Origin: Candidatus Hydrogenedentota bacterium
Lineage (GTDB): Bacteria; Hydrogenedentota; Hydrogenedentia; Hydrogenedentales; JAEUWI01
Length of the DNA: 64,000 bases
Direction: 5' to 3'
Assembly (NCBI GenBank): GCA_016791475.1
Contig: JAEUWI010000027.1
Span: 28,938-92,937, forward strand
Positions 19,100 to 28,247 of this stretch are shown here, piece after piece. The notes beneath the pieces were generated by a model that was given only the letters and a program-made list of their open reading frames with translations, was not told the DNA's origin and ran no database searches. Each line of letters begins with the position of its first letter. The first letter of the stretch is position 1. A program made the translations under genes and the position numbers.

Positions 19100-19123
19100 G
19101 GGCGCGCCTTTGTGGGCGCGCCC
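19100..19123 (+). terminator. GC-rich hairpin between the two pseudopilin genes
   Basis: GGGCGCGCC (19100-19108), loop TTTGTG and GGCGCGCCC (19115-19123) form a perfect 9-bp stem 35 bp after the first pseudopilin stop. No T-tract follows, so it may stabilise RNA or attenuate rather than terminate fully. Confidence 0.45.
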
Positions 19124-19211
19124 CGAACGCGGTCGCCTGCCAACCCACACCCACATTGCGGGAACGCCGGCGCAGGATAGAACTGTGCCGCCCCGTTGGA
19201 GATTCCTTGTC

Positions 19212-20180
19212 ATGAAACAGAATCGTGGATTTACCTTGATTGAACTGCTGGTGGTTATTGCCATTATCGGTATTCTCGCCGCCATCCTGCTGCCCGCGCT
19301 GGCGCGCGCCCGAGAGGCGGCCCGCCGCGCGAGCTGCCAGAACAATCTGAAGCAGCTAGGCCTGGCCATGAAAATGTACGCCAACGAAAGTGCGGGAAAT
19401 CATTTTCCGCCGATGGAGTTCAACATCGACAACGTCGTGGATTGCGACGACGTGAATTATCCCGCAATCATGCCCTTTCCTTATTTCTACTCCTCGATGC
19501 GGATGGAGCGCATCTATCCCGAGTATCTGAACGATCCCAAGACGCTGATTTGTCCCTCCAGCTCAACCGCCAGTGTCGACCAGTTCAAGAGCAAGGTCAC
19601 CGGTCAGGATACCTTCTTCCGTAAGTGCAGCGACACCAAGCAGGGTGTCCATGTTCTGGACGACAGCTATCACTACTACGGCTACGTGCTCGACAAACTG
19701 GAGAACCTGCCCGACAACGTGACGGATGCTTCCGCGCTGCTCTTCCTGCCGCCACCGGCGATAGCACCCAAGCAGTTGATGGCCCTCGTCTCCGATATAT
19801 CCTTCGGTCTTATCGGCGGCCCCAGCTATGACGAAGAATACGCCATGTCGGATAAGGACTGGGTCCTCTCCGCTACCGGACTGCTGATGTCCAGTTGCAC
19901 CGGCCCCTGCGGTACCGCGTCGACGAATACGCTCTCAAAGTTGCGCGAAGGCGTTGAGCGTTTCCTCATCACGGACATCAACAACCCCGGCGGCTCCGCA
20001 AAGGCCCAGAGTGAGATTTTCGTGTTGTGGGACAAGGTCTCCGCCAAGCCCAAGGCCTTCAATCACGTTCCCGGCGGATCCAACGTGCTCTATATGGACG
20101 GTCACGTTTCGTTCATCAAACTCAACGACAAAGCGCCGGTCAACGGACCCACTTCCGTGTTTACGGGCGCCTTTGACTGA
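19212..20180 (+). CDS. Type II/IV pseudopilin, paralogue of the preceding gene
   Basis: 322 residues beginning [13 protein letters not shown] with the same prepilin cleavage site, hydrophobic helix and [12 protein letters not shown] block as its neighbour. The first 55 or so residues are almost identical, while the body is divergent, a pattern of duplication with a constrained export signal. The tail [14 protein letters not shown] repeats the ten-residue H-to-D spacing. GGAG lies about 12 nt before ATG 19212. A further shared stretch I-T-D-I-N-N-P-G precedes the tail in both. Transcription probably continues from the upstream gene past the hairpin at 19100. Confidence 0.93.
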   Translation: MKQNRGFTLIELLVVIAIIGILAAILLPALARAREAARRASCQNNLKQLGLAMKMYANESAGNHFPPMEFNIDNVVDCDDVNYPAIMPFPYFYSSMRMERIYPEYLNDPKTLICPSSSTASVDQFKSKVTGQDTFFRKCSDTKQGVHVLDDSYHYYGYVLDKLENLPDNVTDASALLFLPPPAIAPKQLMALVSDISFGLIGGPSYDEEYAMSDKDWVLSATGLLMSSCTGPCGTASTNTLSKLREGVERFLITDINNPGGSAKAQSEIFVLWDKVSAKPKAFNHVPGGSNVLYMDGHVSFIKLNDKAPVNGPTSVFTGAFD

Positions 20181-20189
20181 TTCCGGCCG

Positions 20190-20218
20190 GCGCGGCGGAT
20201 CCGGGATCCGCCGCGCCG
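20190..20218 (+). terminator. Long GC-rich hairpin after the second pseudopilin
   Basis: GGCGCGGCGGATCC (20190-20203) and GGATCCGCCGCGCC (20205-20218) are perfectly complementary with almost no loop. It is a strong 12-14 bp structure without a T-tract, located 10 bp after the stop. Confidence 0.5.
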
Positions 20219-20250
20219 CCGCAACGCGTGGAAACGCGGGAGCTTTCAGC

Positions 20251-21609
20251 ATGATCACGAGAAAATGTATCCACACGGCGTGCGCGGCCCTGGCGCTGCT
20301 GACGACCGCTCTGGCGTCGGCCGCCCCGGTCATGGTCGACTTTGCCGCCGCCCTCAAGGGGGTCAATTTCGATCCCGTCACGGTCGATGGCAACAAAGAC
20401 AAATCCTCAGCGGGCAATGGCATGCTGGATGCCGCCGAAATGGCGCTGGTGTCCGCCGTGCTCGCCGACGACAAGATCGACTTCGGCGACAAGGGTGGTG
20501 CGAGCCACGCCGCCGTTCGGGCCGCTTATGACCAGTGCCTGGCTTCCGCCACGAAGGACCTCACCCTGTTGCAGAAGGCCTATCCCACCGCGCCCACCAT
20601 GGTGGTGGGCTACGTCCTGATTGGGACCCAGGGTTCCTTTGATGCGATTGCGTCCATGTGCGCCGCCTTCGCCAGCCCCCTCAAGGGCGACTACAGCCTC
20701 GCCTTGAAACTCGGCGGCGCGCTGGGTCCCGATGGCGACGCCGACGGCGACGGCGCCACCAACCGCGAGGAGTACGGCGCGACTATCGCCGGCGGAACGG
20801 CGGCCTATGTGGCCGCGGCGCTGGATCCCGGGGTGCTGCCCGCGGCGGATGCTCCCCACGAGATCTTCTGGTGTCCCATGCGGGGCAATCCCTGCGCGCT
20901 GAGAGACTATGCAGGCGCGGGCTCCTGCGACGATTGCGGCATGGCCCTGATAACGAAGTCGGCCTATGAGCAGCAAGCCAAAGAGCGCGAGAAGAACCAG
21001 AAGACCGTCGGGATACTGCTCTACGAGGGTTTTGAGGTACTGGACGTCTACGGCCCCATCGAGATGTGGGGTTATGTGAAAGAATTCAAGGTGGTTACCG
21101 TCGCGCGAAAGGCCGGTCCCGTCCGCTCCACCCAGGGTGTCGAAACCGTCGCCCAATATGGCTTCGATGACTGTCCGCCACTACAGATCCTCATGGTGCC
21201 CGGTGGACTCGGCACCTTGATCGCCCTGGACGACAACGAACTGCTGGATTTCCTGCGCGCCCGACACACCGAATCCGAAATCACGACTTCCGTGTGCTCG
21301 GGCTCGGTCCTTCTGGCCCGCGCCGGCATACTCGACGGCCACAAGGCCACCTCGAACAAATTGTTCTTCGACCGCGCGGTGGCCCAGAGCAGCAAAGTCG
21401 ATTGGATACGCGAAGCCCGCTGGGTGGATGACGGCAAGGTGATCACGTCCTCCGGCGTGTCCGCGGGCATGGACATGGCCCTGCACCTCGTGCGCCGTCT
21501 CTACGGAGAGGCTCGCGCCCAGCAGATCGCATTGGGTGCGGAGTATATCTGGAACGAGGACGCTTCCAACGATCCCTTCGCGCGAAGCGCGCACCCCGTA
21601 CCCCATTAG
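20251..21609 (+). CDS. Exported DJ-1/PfpI-family protein with metal-binding motif
   Basis: 452 residues with an unusual domain order. A Sec signal peptide covers about 1-25. An uncharacterised region follows, ending in an EF-hand or dockerin-like D-G-D-A-D-G-D-G-A-T-N-R-E-E (about 165-180). A short heavy-metal-binding motif comes next, W-C-P-M to C-D-D-C-G-M-A-L (about 205-233). From about 251 is a DJ-1/PfpI glutamine-amidotransferase-like domain with Y-E-G-F-E-V-L-D-V-Y-G-P and the nucleophile elbow V-C349-S-G-S. PfpI relatives of this branch include AraC-type regulator sensor domains and isonitrile hydratases, normally cytoplasmic. ATG 20251 is chosen because it starts the signal peptide. 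The YHS lipoprotein follows within 55 bp, suggesting a shared metal-related role. Confidence 0.85.
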   Translation: MITRKCIHTACAALALLTTALASAAPVMVDFAAALKGVNFDPVTVDGNKDKSSAGNGMLDAAEMALVSAVLADDKIDFGDKGGASHAAVRAAYDQCLASATKDLTLLQKAYPTAPTMVVGYVLIGTQGSFDAIASMCAAFASPLKGDYSLALKLGGALGPDGDADGDGATNREEYGATIAGGTAAYVAAALDPGVLPAADAPHEIFWCPMRGNPCALRDYAGAGSCDDCGMALITKSAYEQQAKEREKNQKTVGILLYEGFEVLDVYGPIEMWGYVKEFKVVTVARKAGPVRSTQGVETVAQYGFDDCPPLQILMVPGGLGTLIALDDNELLDFLRARHTESEITTSVCSGSVLLARAGILDGHKATSNKLFFDRAVAQSSKVDWIREARWVDDGKVITSSGVSAGMDMALHLVRRLYGEARAQQIALGAEYIWNEDASNDPFARSAHPVPH

Positions 21610-21661
21610 TCGCCATACGGTCCATCCGGACCGCCTCATATCTCATGAAAAGGAGTACATC

Positions 21662-22027
21662 ATGAACAGAAGAACCACACTTGCCGCGCTCGTTGTCGTA
21701 TGCCTCGCGAGTGGCTGCAACACCGAGAACCAGGCAAAAGAGACACCCGTGCCCCCAGCGGCCAAGACCGCGCCCGCCCCGGAGGCTCCCGCGGCTCCCG
21801 AAGCTCCCGAAGCTCCCGAATCGCCCGCGATCGATATCAGCACCCTGGCCATGAAGCTGGACCCCGTCTGCAAGATGAGCCTGGAGGAGTATCCCGCCGC
21901 TTCCACCGCCGAGCATGGGGGCAAGACCTACGGCTTTTGTTCCGATTTCTGCAAGCGCAAATTTGTCGAGTCCCCGGAGGCTATCCTGGCGCGATTTGCC
22001 GAACCGGCTGGCGACGTGAAGCCCTGA
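21662..22027 (+). CDS. YHS-domain lipoprotein
   Basis: 121 residues. An AAGGAG ribosome site lies 8 nt before the ATG. The lipoprotein signal ends L-A-S-G-C. A low-complexity Ala-Pro-Glu linker (about 25-55) leads to a YHS domain: D-P-V-C-K-M near 65 and Y-G-F-C-S-D-F-C-K-R-K-F near 88-99. YHS domains occur in copper and other heavy-metal transport or sensing proteins, with the cysteines as likely ligands. It follows the metal-motif PfpI fusion closely and is probably co-transcribed. A hairpin at 22116 lies downstream. Confidence 0.88.
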   Translation: MNRRTTLAALVVVCLASGCNTENQAKETPVPPAAKTAPAPEAPAAPEAPEAPESPAIDISTLAMKLDPVCKMSLEEYPAASTAEHGGKTYGFCSDFCKRKFVESPEAILARFAEPAGDVKP

Positions 22028-22115
22028 TCCCCTCAAATCGACGAAAATGAGTCTGCCGTCGCACCCGGCTTCATTTGCGTTGACTGGTGTGCGGACTTCT
22101 GCCACCATACGAGGC

Positions 22116-22143
22116 GGGCCGCCCGATCGCACCCGGGCGGCCC
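22116..22143 (+). terminator. GC-rich hairpin downstream of the YHS gene
   Basis: GGGCCGCCCG (22116-22125) pairs with CGGGCGGCCC (22134-22143) around an 8-nt loop. There is no strong T-tract. It separates the metal-related pair from the deacetylase gene at 22175. Confidence 0.5.
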
Positions 22144-22174
22144 GTCTCTGGATCAACCGAAGGAGCCCCGCATC

Positions 22175-23089
22175 ATGAGACCGTATCTGCTCATTCTCGT
22201 CACCCTGTTTGTTGCGGTTCCCGCCCTCGCGGAACCCACCTATGGCGAACGGCTCGGGTGGAAGGCCGAGGATCGCGTCGTCATCATCCATTGCGACGAT
22301 GTGGGCATGTCCTACGCCAACAACGAAGGCGCGCGCGAGGCCCTGGCCTATGGCCTCGTGACCTCCGTCAGCGTGATGATGCCCTGCCCCTGGGTGCCCG
22401 GCTGGCTCGCGTACACCAAAGAACACCCCGATGTGGATTCCGGTCTGCACCTCACGCTGACCTCGGAGTACGATCACTATCGCTGGACGCCCCTGGCGGG
22501 TAAGAACCAGGTCCCTGGATTAACGGACATCATGGGTTGCCTGCACGACGGCGTGAAGGATGTGGAGGAGAAGGCCACGCCGGATGAGTTTGAGCTGGAA
22601 ATCCGCGCCCAGATCGATCGCGCCAGAACCATGGGCCTGCCGGTGACCCACATGGACTCCCATATGGGTACCTGCTTCCGTCCCAAATTCGTGGATCGCT
22701 ACGTGAAAGTGGCCATCGAAGAGCAAATCCCGATTCTGATGGCGCCGCGCGCGGGCGAATTCGCGGAGAAGACCTGGGAGGGCGGCCTGCCGGTCCTCGA
22801 CCACATCCACACCGACAGCTACAACTGGAAGACCACCGATATTGACGAGAAAGTGGGGCTCTACGTGGATGCCATCCGCAACCTGAAGCCCGGCATTACC
22901 TACATGATCATCCACTGCACCAAGCCCGATGGCATGATCGGCATCATCAACGGCAACCGGGATTTCCTCTACGGCGACTACCAGGCCATGATCGACCCGC
23001 GCACAAAGAAGGCCATCGAGGAAGAGGGGATCATTCTGACCACCTGGAAAGAGCTGAAAGCGCGACGGGATAAAGTGGGCAAGGAGTAG
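22175..23089 (+). CDS. Exported ChbG/YdjC-like carbohydrate deacetylase
   Basis: 304 residues with a Sec signal peptide (about 1-19). The fold signature of the ChbG/HpnK (YdjC) family is visible: I-I-H-C-D-D-V-G-M-S near residues 34-43 supplying the metal aspartate, H-L-T-L-T-S near 90, and T-H-M-D-S-H-M-G-T near 155. Family members remove acetyl groups from N-acetylated oligosaccharides such as chitobiose. Most ChbG proteins are cytoplasmic, so the signal peptide implies a periplasmic or outer location. AAGGAG lies upstream of the ATG. It heads a same-strand series of exported enzymes to 27.7 kb. Confidence 0.88.
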   Translation: MRPYLLILVTLFVAVPALAEPTYGERLGWKAEDRVVIIHCDDVGMSYANNEGAREALAYGLVTSVSVMMPCPWVPGWLAYTKEHPDVDSGLHLTLTSEYDHYRWTPLAGKNQVPGLTDIMGCLHDGVKDVEEKATPDEFELEIRAQIDRARTMGLPVTHMDSHMGTCFRPKFVDRYVKVAIEEQIPILMAPRAGEFAEKTWEGGLPVLDHIHTDSYNWKTTDIDEKVGLYVDAIRNLKPGITYMIIHCTKPDGMIGIINGNRDFLYGDYQAMIDPRTKKAIEEEGIILTTWKELKARRDKVGKE

Positions 23090-23138
23090 GGCAGACACCC
23101 GGTTTTCGCCCGCGCAGCACATACAGTATCATGGAGCA

Positions 23139-25439
23139 ATGGTCCCACACTGGCAGCAGAAAGTCGCACGAGCTCTCGTCGCCGTCGCGCTGATGGCGGC
23201 GAGCACCGCTCTGCATGCCGAAGTCCCCGGTTACAATCGCGATATACGTCCGATTCTCGCGGAAAACTGCTTTGCCTGTCACGGGCCCGATGCGAAGCAG
23301 CGTAAAGCGGAACTGAGGCTGGATCAGCGGGATGCCGCGCTTACCGTGCTGGCGCCGGGCGACCCGGACTCAAGTGAAGTCCTCCGGCGCATCGCCACCG
23401 AAAATCTTGACGATCGAATGCCCCCCGCCGAGACGCACAAGACTCTGAGTCCGGACCAGCAGGCTATCCTGCGCACTTGGATACAGGGTGGCGCGCCCTA
23501 TGAGCCGCACTGGTCCTTCATTCCCCCCGAGCGCCCGGAATTCCCGGAGGTGGCGAATACGATCTGGCTGCGCAATGGTGTCGATGCGTTCATTTTGAGC
23601 CGCCTGGAGCGGGAAGGGCTCGCGCCAACCACCCGCGCGGATCGGGCAACCCTGATTCGCCGCGTGACCCTCGACCTCACCGGTCTGCCGCCCACGCCCG
23701 AGGAGGTGGCCGACTTCGAGAACGACTACGCGACGAACGCCTACGAGAAGGTCGTCGATCGCCTCATGGCTTCTCCGCGTTACGGCGAGCACATGGCGCT
23801 GGAATGGCTGGAGGCCGCGCGTTATGCCGACACCGACGGCTACCAGAACGATCGGCTGCGCTATCACCACGTCTGGCGCGACTGGGTGATCGAGGCGATG
23901 AACCAGAATCTGCCCTGGGACGAATTCGTCGTGCAGCAACTTGCGGGCGATTTGCTGCCCAATGCGACCCTGCGCCAGCAGATCGCCACGGGATTCAACC
24001 GCAACCATCGGATCAATTCAGAGAATGGTTCCATCCCCGAAGAGTGGCATGTGGAAAATGTGGTGGATCGTGTGGACACCTTGGGCACGGTATTCCTCGG
24101 GCTTACGGTGAGTTGCGCGCGCTGCCACGACCACAAGTACGATCCCATATCCCAGCGCGAGTACTACGAACTCTTTGCCCAGTTCAACAATGTGCCCGAG
24201 TGGGGCGTGGGGCCGAACAACGGCAACAGTCCGCCCTGGATCACCGTGCCAAAATCGTGGCCCGCGCTGGCACCCGAAGAGGATCGCCTGATTCCGCCCG
24301 CCCCCCTCGGTTTCATAGACCCCAAAGCGCCCATGCTTCGTCCCCTGCCGGGCGGTGAAAATACCGTAATGGTCATGGCGGAGCTGCCCGAGCCACGTCC
24401 CACCTACTTGCTGCAACGGGGTCTCTACAACGCCCCCGACACCAGCGAGGTGCTCGCGCCCGCCGCACCTCGGGCGCTCCTCGGCGAGGGTATGGCGCCG
24501 CCCGGGAATCGTCTCGAACTGGCCCGATGGCTCGTTCATCCGGATAATCCCCTGACAGCGCGTGTCGCGGTCAACCGCCAGTGGCAGCATTTTTTCGGCG
24601 CCGGCCTGGTCAAGTCCTCGGAGAACTTCGGGCTCCAGGGCGAATTTCCCAGTCACCCGGAATTGCTCGACTGGCTGGCCACGGAATTCATCGCACTGGA
24701 CTGGAATGTCAAAGCCTTCCAGAAGCTGCTCGTCATGAGCGCGACCTACTGTCAGTCGTCGCGGGTGACCCCGGAACGTGCGGCGCGCGATCCGGAGAAC
24801 AGACTCCTCTCCCGTGCGCCGCGGATAAGGCTTACAGGGTTTCAGTTGCGGGATCAGGCCCTCTTCGCAAGCGGTTTGCTGGCCGAGCAGATCGGTGGAC
24901 CCTCGGTGAAGCCCTACATGCCGCCCGGCTTGTGGGAATCCATCAGCAATGCCACCTACGATCAGGGCTGCGGCCTGGACCTCTACCGCCGCAGCCTCTA
25001 CACGTACTGGCGCCGAACCACACCGCCGCCGATGATGACGGGTTTCAACGGGGCCAACCGCGAGGTGTGCGCCGTGCGGAACGAGTACGCCAACACCCCG
25101 TTGCACGCCTTGACCCTGATGAATAACGTGGTTTTTGTGGAGTCCGCCCGGATACTCGCCCAGCGCATGCTCGATTCCGGAAGCGACCGATCATGGCAGA
25201 TCGCCGAGGGCTTCCGGCGCGTCCTTTCCCGCGAGCCGGAGGCGGCGGAGTTGAACGATCTCCTCCACGCCTTCGAGAGCTTCCAGGAGGCCTTCGCGCG
25301 AAACCCCGAAGCAGCAAGGGAATTGCTCAACACCGGCGAGCGCCCCAGCCTTCCACGCTACGACCGCGTGGAGCTGGCCAGCATGACCATGGCCGCATCG
25401 GTTATACTGAATCTGGATGAAACGATAATGAGAAATTGA
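23139..25439 (+). CDS. PSCyt1-DUF1549-DUF1553 cytochrome-like protein
   Basis: 766 residues. After a signal peptide (about 1-27) comes a planctomycete-type cytochrome c domain with haem motif C-F-A-C-H-G near residue 44 and R-M-P-P near 95. The DUF1549 (PSCyt2) region spans about 140-360, with L-D-L-T-G-L-P-P-T-P and C-A-R-C-H-D-H-K-Y-D-P-I. DUF1553 (PSD1) spans about 410-760, with N-P-L-T-A-R-V-A-V-N-R and a S-H-P-E-L-L-D-W-L block. Function of the family is unproven; it is thought to act in the periplasm with the DUF1501 protein encoded next, 45 bp downstream. GGAG lies 5 nt before the ATG. A larger paralogue lies at 48571. Confidence 0.92.
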   Translation: MVPHWQQKVARALVAVALMAASTALHAEVPGYNRDIRPILAENCFACHGPDAKQRKAELRLDQRDAALTVLAPGDPDSSEVLRRIATENLDDRMPPAETHKTLSPDQQAILRTWIQGGAPYEPHWSFIPPERPEFPEVANTIWLRNGVDAFILSRLEREGLAPTTRADRATLIRRVTLDLTGLPPTPEEVADFENDYATNAYEKVVDRLMASPRYGEHMALEWLEAARYADTDGYQNDRLRYHHVWRDWVIEAMNQNLPWDEFVVQQLAGDLLPNATLRQQIATGFNRNHRINSENGSIPEEWHVENVVDRVDTLGTVFLGLTVSCARCHDHKYDPISQREYYELFAQFNNVPEWGVGPNNGNSPPWITVPKSWPALAPEEDRLIPPAPLGFIDPKAPMLRPLPGGENTVMVMAELPEPRPTYLLQRGLYNAPDTSEVLAPAAPRALLGEGMAPPGNRLELARWLVHPDNPLTARVAVNRQWQHFFGAGLVKSSENFGLQGEFPSHPELLDWLATEFIALDWNVKAFQKLLVMSATYCQSSRVTPERAARDPENRLLSRAPRIRLTGFQLRDQALFASGLLAEQIGGPSVKPYMPPGLWESISNATYDQGCGLDLYRRSLYTYWRRTTPPPMMTGFNGANREVCAVRNEYANTPLHALTLMNNVVFVESARILAQRMLDSGSDRSWQIAEGFRRVLSREPEAAELNDLLHAFESFQEAFARNPEAARELLNTGERPSLPRYDRVELASMTMAASVILNLDETIMRN

Positions 25440-25484
25440 AGCTGGCAGGTGTAAGCGCCTGCAACAGCGTCACGGCAAGCAATC

Positions 25485-26921
25485 ATGATTCACATCAGCC
25501 AGAACAGCCTTCCCGATCCCCGCATCAACCGGCGCGCCTTCTTCGGCAGGTCGGCTGCGGGCCTTGGCGCCATGGCGCTGTCCGCCCTGCTTGCCCGCGA
25601 AGGCGCCGCCAGCCTCGCTCCTGCGCCCCATTTCGCACCCCGTGCCCGCCGCATCATCTACCTCTTCCAATCCGGCGGTCCCGCCCAGATGGACCTGTAT
25701 GACTACAAGCCGGGCCTGGCCGCGCGTCGGGGCGAGGATGTGCCCACGTCGATTTACCCCGCCGAGCGCAAGACGACCATGTCCTCCGGCCAGGCGAAAT
25801 TTCCCGTGGCGCCCAGCATCTACAAGTTTGCCCAGCACGGCCAGTCGGGCCTGTGGCTCAGCGAGTTGCTGCCGCACACGGCGAAGATCGCGGACGAAAT
25901 CTGCCTCGTGAAATCGATGTACACCGAGGCCATCAACCACGACCCGGCCATTACTTTTTTGCAAACCGGTTCACAGATTGCGGGGCGGCCGAGCATCGGC
26001 GCGTGGATGGCCTATGGACTGGGTTCGGAGAATGACAACCTGCCCGCTTTCGTGGCCATGAATTCCAAAGGGCTGGATCGGTCGGACCAGCCCCTCTATG
26101 ATCGGCTTTGGGGGAGTGGCTTTCTCCCGGCAAAGTATCAGGGCGTGAAATTTCGTAACCAGGGCGATCCCGTTTTGGACATTTTCAATCCACCCGGTGT
26201 GGATTCGATCATGCGACGCCGGATGCTGGATACCGTCGCCCGTATGAATGAGCGCCGCCTGGACCAACTGGGCGATGCCGACATCCAGACGCGCATCACC
26301 CAGTATGAAATGGCCTACCGGATGCAGTCTTCCGTGCCCGAACTCACGGACCTCTCCAGCGAGCCCGAATCCACGTTTTTGCTCTACGGCGACGATGCGC
26401 GGCGACCGGGCACCTATGCCTATAATTGTTTGCTGGCAAGACGGCTGGCCGAGCGCGGCGTGCGCTTTGTGCAGCTTTTTCACCAGGGCTGGGACCAGCA
26501 TGGCGGGCTGCCGAAGCGGCTTCCGGAACAATGCAGAGACACGGATCGCGCGAGTGCGGCCCTCGTGCTCGATCTCAAGCAGCGGGGCATGCTGGACGAT
26601 ACCTTGGTGGTGTGGGGCGGCGAATTTGGCCGTACCGTATACTGCCAGGGCGAGCTGACCGACAAGACCTACGGCCGCGATCACCACCCCTCGTGCTTCA
26701 GCATGTGGATGGCCGGTGGCGGCGTGCGCCCCGGCCTGACCTACGGTGAAACCGATGACTATAGTGTCAACGTGGTGGAGAATGGCGTGCATGTGCACGA
26801 CCTTCACGCCACCATCCTCCACTTGATGGGCATCGACCACGAGCGGCTGGTCTACCGCTATCAAGGCCGCGATTTTCGCCTGACCGACGTGCACGGCCGG
26901 GTGGTGCGCGATATTATATGA
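25485..26921 (+). CDS. Tat-exported DUF1501 protein
   Basis: 478 residues, DUF1501 family, related in fold to the alkaline phosphatase/sulfatase superfamily. A twin-arginine signal R-R-A-F-F-G-R-S near residues 15-22 is followed by an Ala/Leu-rich core, so it is exported folded. The core has F-Q-S-G-G-P-A-Q-M-D, N-H-D-P-A, G-W-D-Q-H-G-G and G-G-E-F-G-R-T, all typical of the family. In PVC-type genomes DUF1501 genes directly follow PSCyt1/PSD1 genes, as here, and the two products probably work together. The substrate is unknown. A paralogue lies at 53087. Confidence 0.92.
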   Translation: MIHISQNSLPDPRINRRAFFGRSAAGLGAMALSALLAREGAASLAPAPHFAPRARRIIYLFQSGGPAQMDLYDYKPGLAARRGEDVPTSIYPAERKTTMSSGQAKFPVAPSIYKFAQHGQSGLWLSELLPHTAKIADEICLVKSMYTEAINHDPAITFLQTGSQIAGRPSIGAWMAYGLGSENDNLPAFVAMNSKGLDRSDQPLYDRLWGSGFLPAKYQGVKFRNQGDPVLDIFNPPGVDSIMRRRMLDTVARMNERRLDQLGDADIQTRITQYEMAYRMQSSVPELTDLSSEPESTFLLYGDDARRPGTYAYNCLLARRLAERGVRFVQLFHQGWDQHGGLPKRLPEQCRDTDRASAALVLDLKQRGMLDDTLVVWGGEFGRTVYCQGELTDKTYGRDHHPSCFSMWMAGGGVRPGLTYGETDDYSVNVVENGVHVHDLHATILHLMGIDHERLVYRYQGRDFRLTDVHGRVVRDII

Positions 26922-26973
26922 GATGTCCCCGTAACAGAAGGGCTGCAGGCCCGAAACCGATAGGGCTACTTAA

Positions 26974-27702
26974 ATGACTCGAATAGCATTACAGGTATTC
27001 CTGGGCTTGATCGCGATCCTGCCCGCCTTCGCCCAGGAATCCTCCGACGAGCGGGCCGCATGGGAGACCCAGGTGGGCGCGGCGCAGAAGGACAACCCCG
27101 CCTTCGCCTTTGTGGAAGACGACCCCACCCTGCCGCGGGTACTGATCATCGGTGATTCCATCTCCATCGGCTATACCCCCTCCGTCCGCACACTTCTGCA
27201 GGGCAAAGCCAATGTCCATCGCATTCCTCACAATGGGGGCGATACGAATCGTGGTCTCGAACGTATTGAGGCCTGGCTCGGAGACAAGAAGTGGGACGTG
27301 ATCCATTTCAACTGGGGACTCCACGACATCAAGCGCACAAAGGGGACCGAGCTCGACGCCACCAAAGAGAAGGCGGTAACGCCGGAAGCCTATGAAGCCA
27401 ACCTGCGCACGCTGGTCCAGCGCCTGCAGAAAGCAACCACGAAGCTGATCTGGGCCGCCACCACGCCCGTGCCGGAAGGCGCCAAAGGTCGCATTCCGGG
27501 TGACGAGGTCGAATATAACAGGATTGCGTCCCGAGTGATGGGTGAATTCAAAATACCGATCAACGATCTGTACGGCTACGTCCGTCCTCAGCTCGCCACG
27601 ATGCAGAAGCCTGCCGACGTGCATTACCTTCCAGAAGGCTACGCCTTTCTCGGCGCCCGCGTTGCCCAGCAGATTGAAGCCAGCCTGGAGGCATCACCGT
27701 GA
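26974..27702 (+). CDS. Exported SGNH/GDSL hydrolase
   Basis: 242 residues with a signal peptide (about 1-20). SGNH blocks: I-I-G-D-S-I-S near residue 52 with the nucleophilic Ser, H-F-N-W-G-L-H-D-I near 111 in the place of the G-x-N-D block, and D-V-H-Y-L-P-E-G-Y near 212 supplying Asp and His. Family members are esterases, lipases or carbohydrate acetyl-esterases; beside a ChbG-like deacetylase and DUF1501 protein, a carbohydrate esterase is plausible. The last codons overlap the next gene by 4 bp (GTGA), implying translational coupling. Confidence 0.88.
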   Translation: MTRIALQVFLGLIAILPAFAQESSDERAAWETQVGAAQKDNPAFAFVEDDPTLPRVLIIGDSISIGYTPSVRTLLQGKANVHRIPHNGGDTNRGLERIEAWLGDKKWDVIHFNWGLHDIKRTKGTELDATKEKAVTPEAYEANLRTLVQRLQKATTKLIWAATTPVPEGAKGRIPGDEVEYNRIASRVMGEFKIPINDLYGYVRPQLATMQKPADVHYLPEGYAFLGARVAQQIEASLEASP

Positions 27703-28205
27703 ACGAGCACGCCGGTAGGACCAAACACCACAAGCACCATCACAGGCATCATCACAAGCACAGCCGCAAGCACGGCCACAAGACGGACTGGCGCGAGTTG
27801 TTTTCCCGTTACTTCTTCGGGCTCAGTGTTTTTTTCAGTGTGCTTGCGCTTGGCCTGAGTATCCTTGTTGGCTGGGGCGTCTACCAGTCCCACTTGTACC
27901 AGAGCGTGTACGGCCCGGAACTCGAAAAGGAACTTGGGTTCACCACGGGCTCCCCCTGGGTTAAGGCCGGCGGAGAGGACGTCGAAGTTTTCGTCATCCA
28001 GCCCGTGGCCGGTGGCTACATGGGCAAGATTGGCTTTCAGGATGGTGATATTATTACGTCCCATTCCTTTACGGAGTTTTACAAAATGCTGTATACGCAG
28101 CGTGGTGAGTTGGTGTCGGTGGATCTGGTTGATGGCGGCGACGGACGGCCCATCGAAGAGCGAAAAGCTAGGACGCTGCGCTTCCACATTCCGGTCAAGC
28201 GTTAG
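27699..28205 (+). CDS. His-rich single-pass membrane protein with PDZ-like domain
   Basis: 168 residues starting at GTG 27699, which overlaps the stop of the SGNH gene. Residues 9-27 are dominated by His and Lys, a possible metal-binding or electrostatic tail on the cytoplasmic side. One membrane helix covers about 38-65. The remainder is probably periplasmic and resembles a PDZ domain: V-F-V-I-Q-P-V-A-G-G-Y-M-G-K-I-G-F-Q-D-G-D-I is split by the usual G-D-x-I pattern. PDZ domains bind protein C-termini, so it may dock a partner at the membrane. Overlap with the SGNH gene suggests shared function. Confidence 0.75.
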   Translation: MNEHAGRTKHHKHHHRHHHKHSRKHGHKTDWRELFSRYFFGLSVFFSVLALGLSILVGWGVYQSHLYQSVYGPELEKELGFTTGSPWVKAGGEDVEVFVIQPVAGGYMGKIGFQDGDIITSHSFTEFYKMLYTQRGELVSVDLVDGGDGRPIEERKARTLRFHIPVKR

Positions 28206-28247
28206 GACTGGTCGCGCGGGGAATGACCGGCGAAAAAGGAGGGCGAC

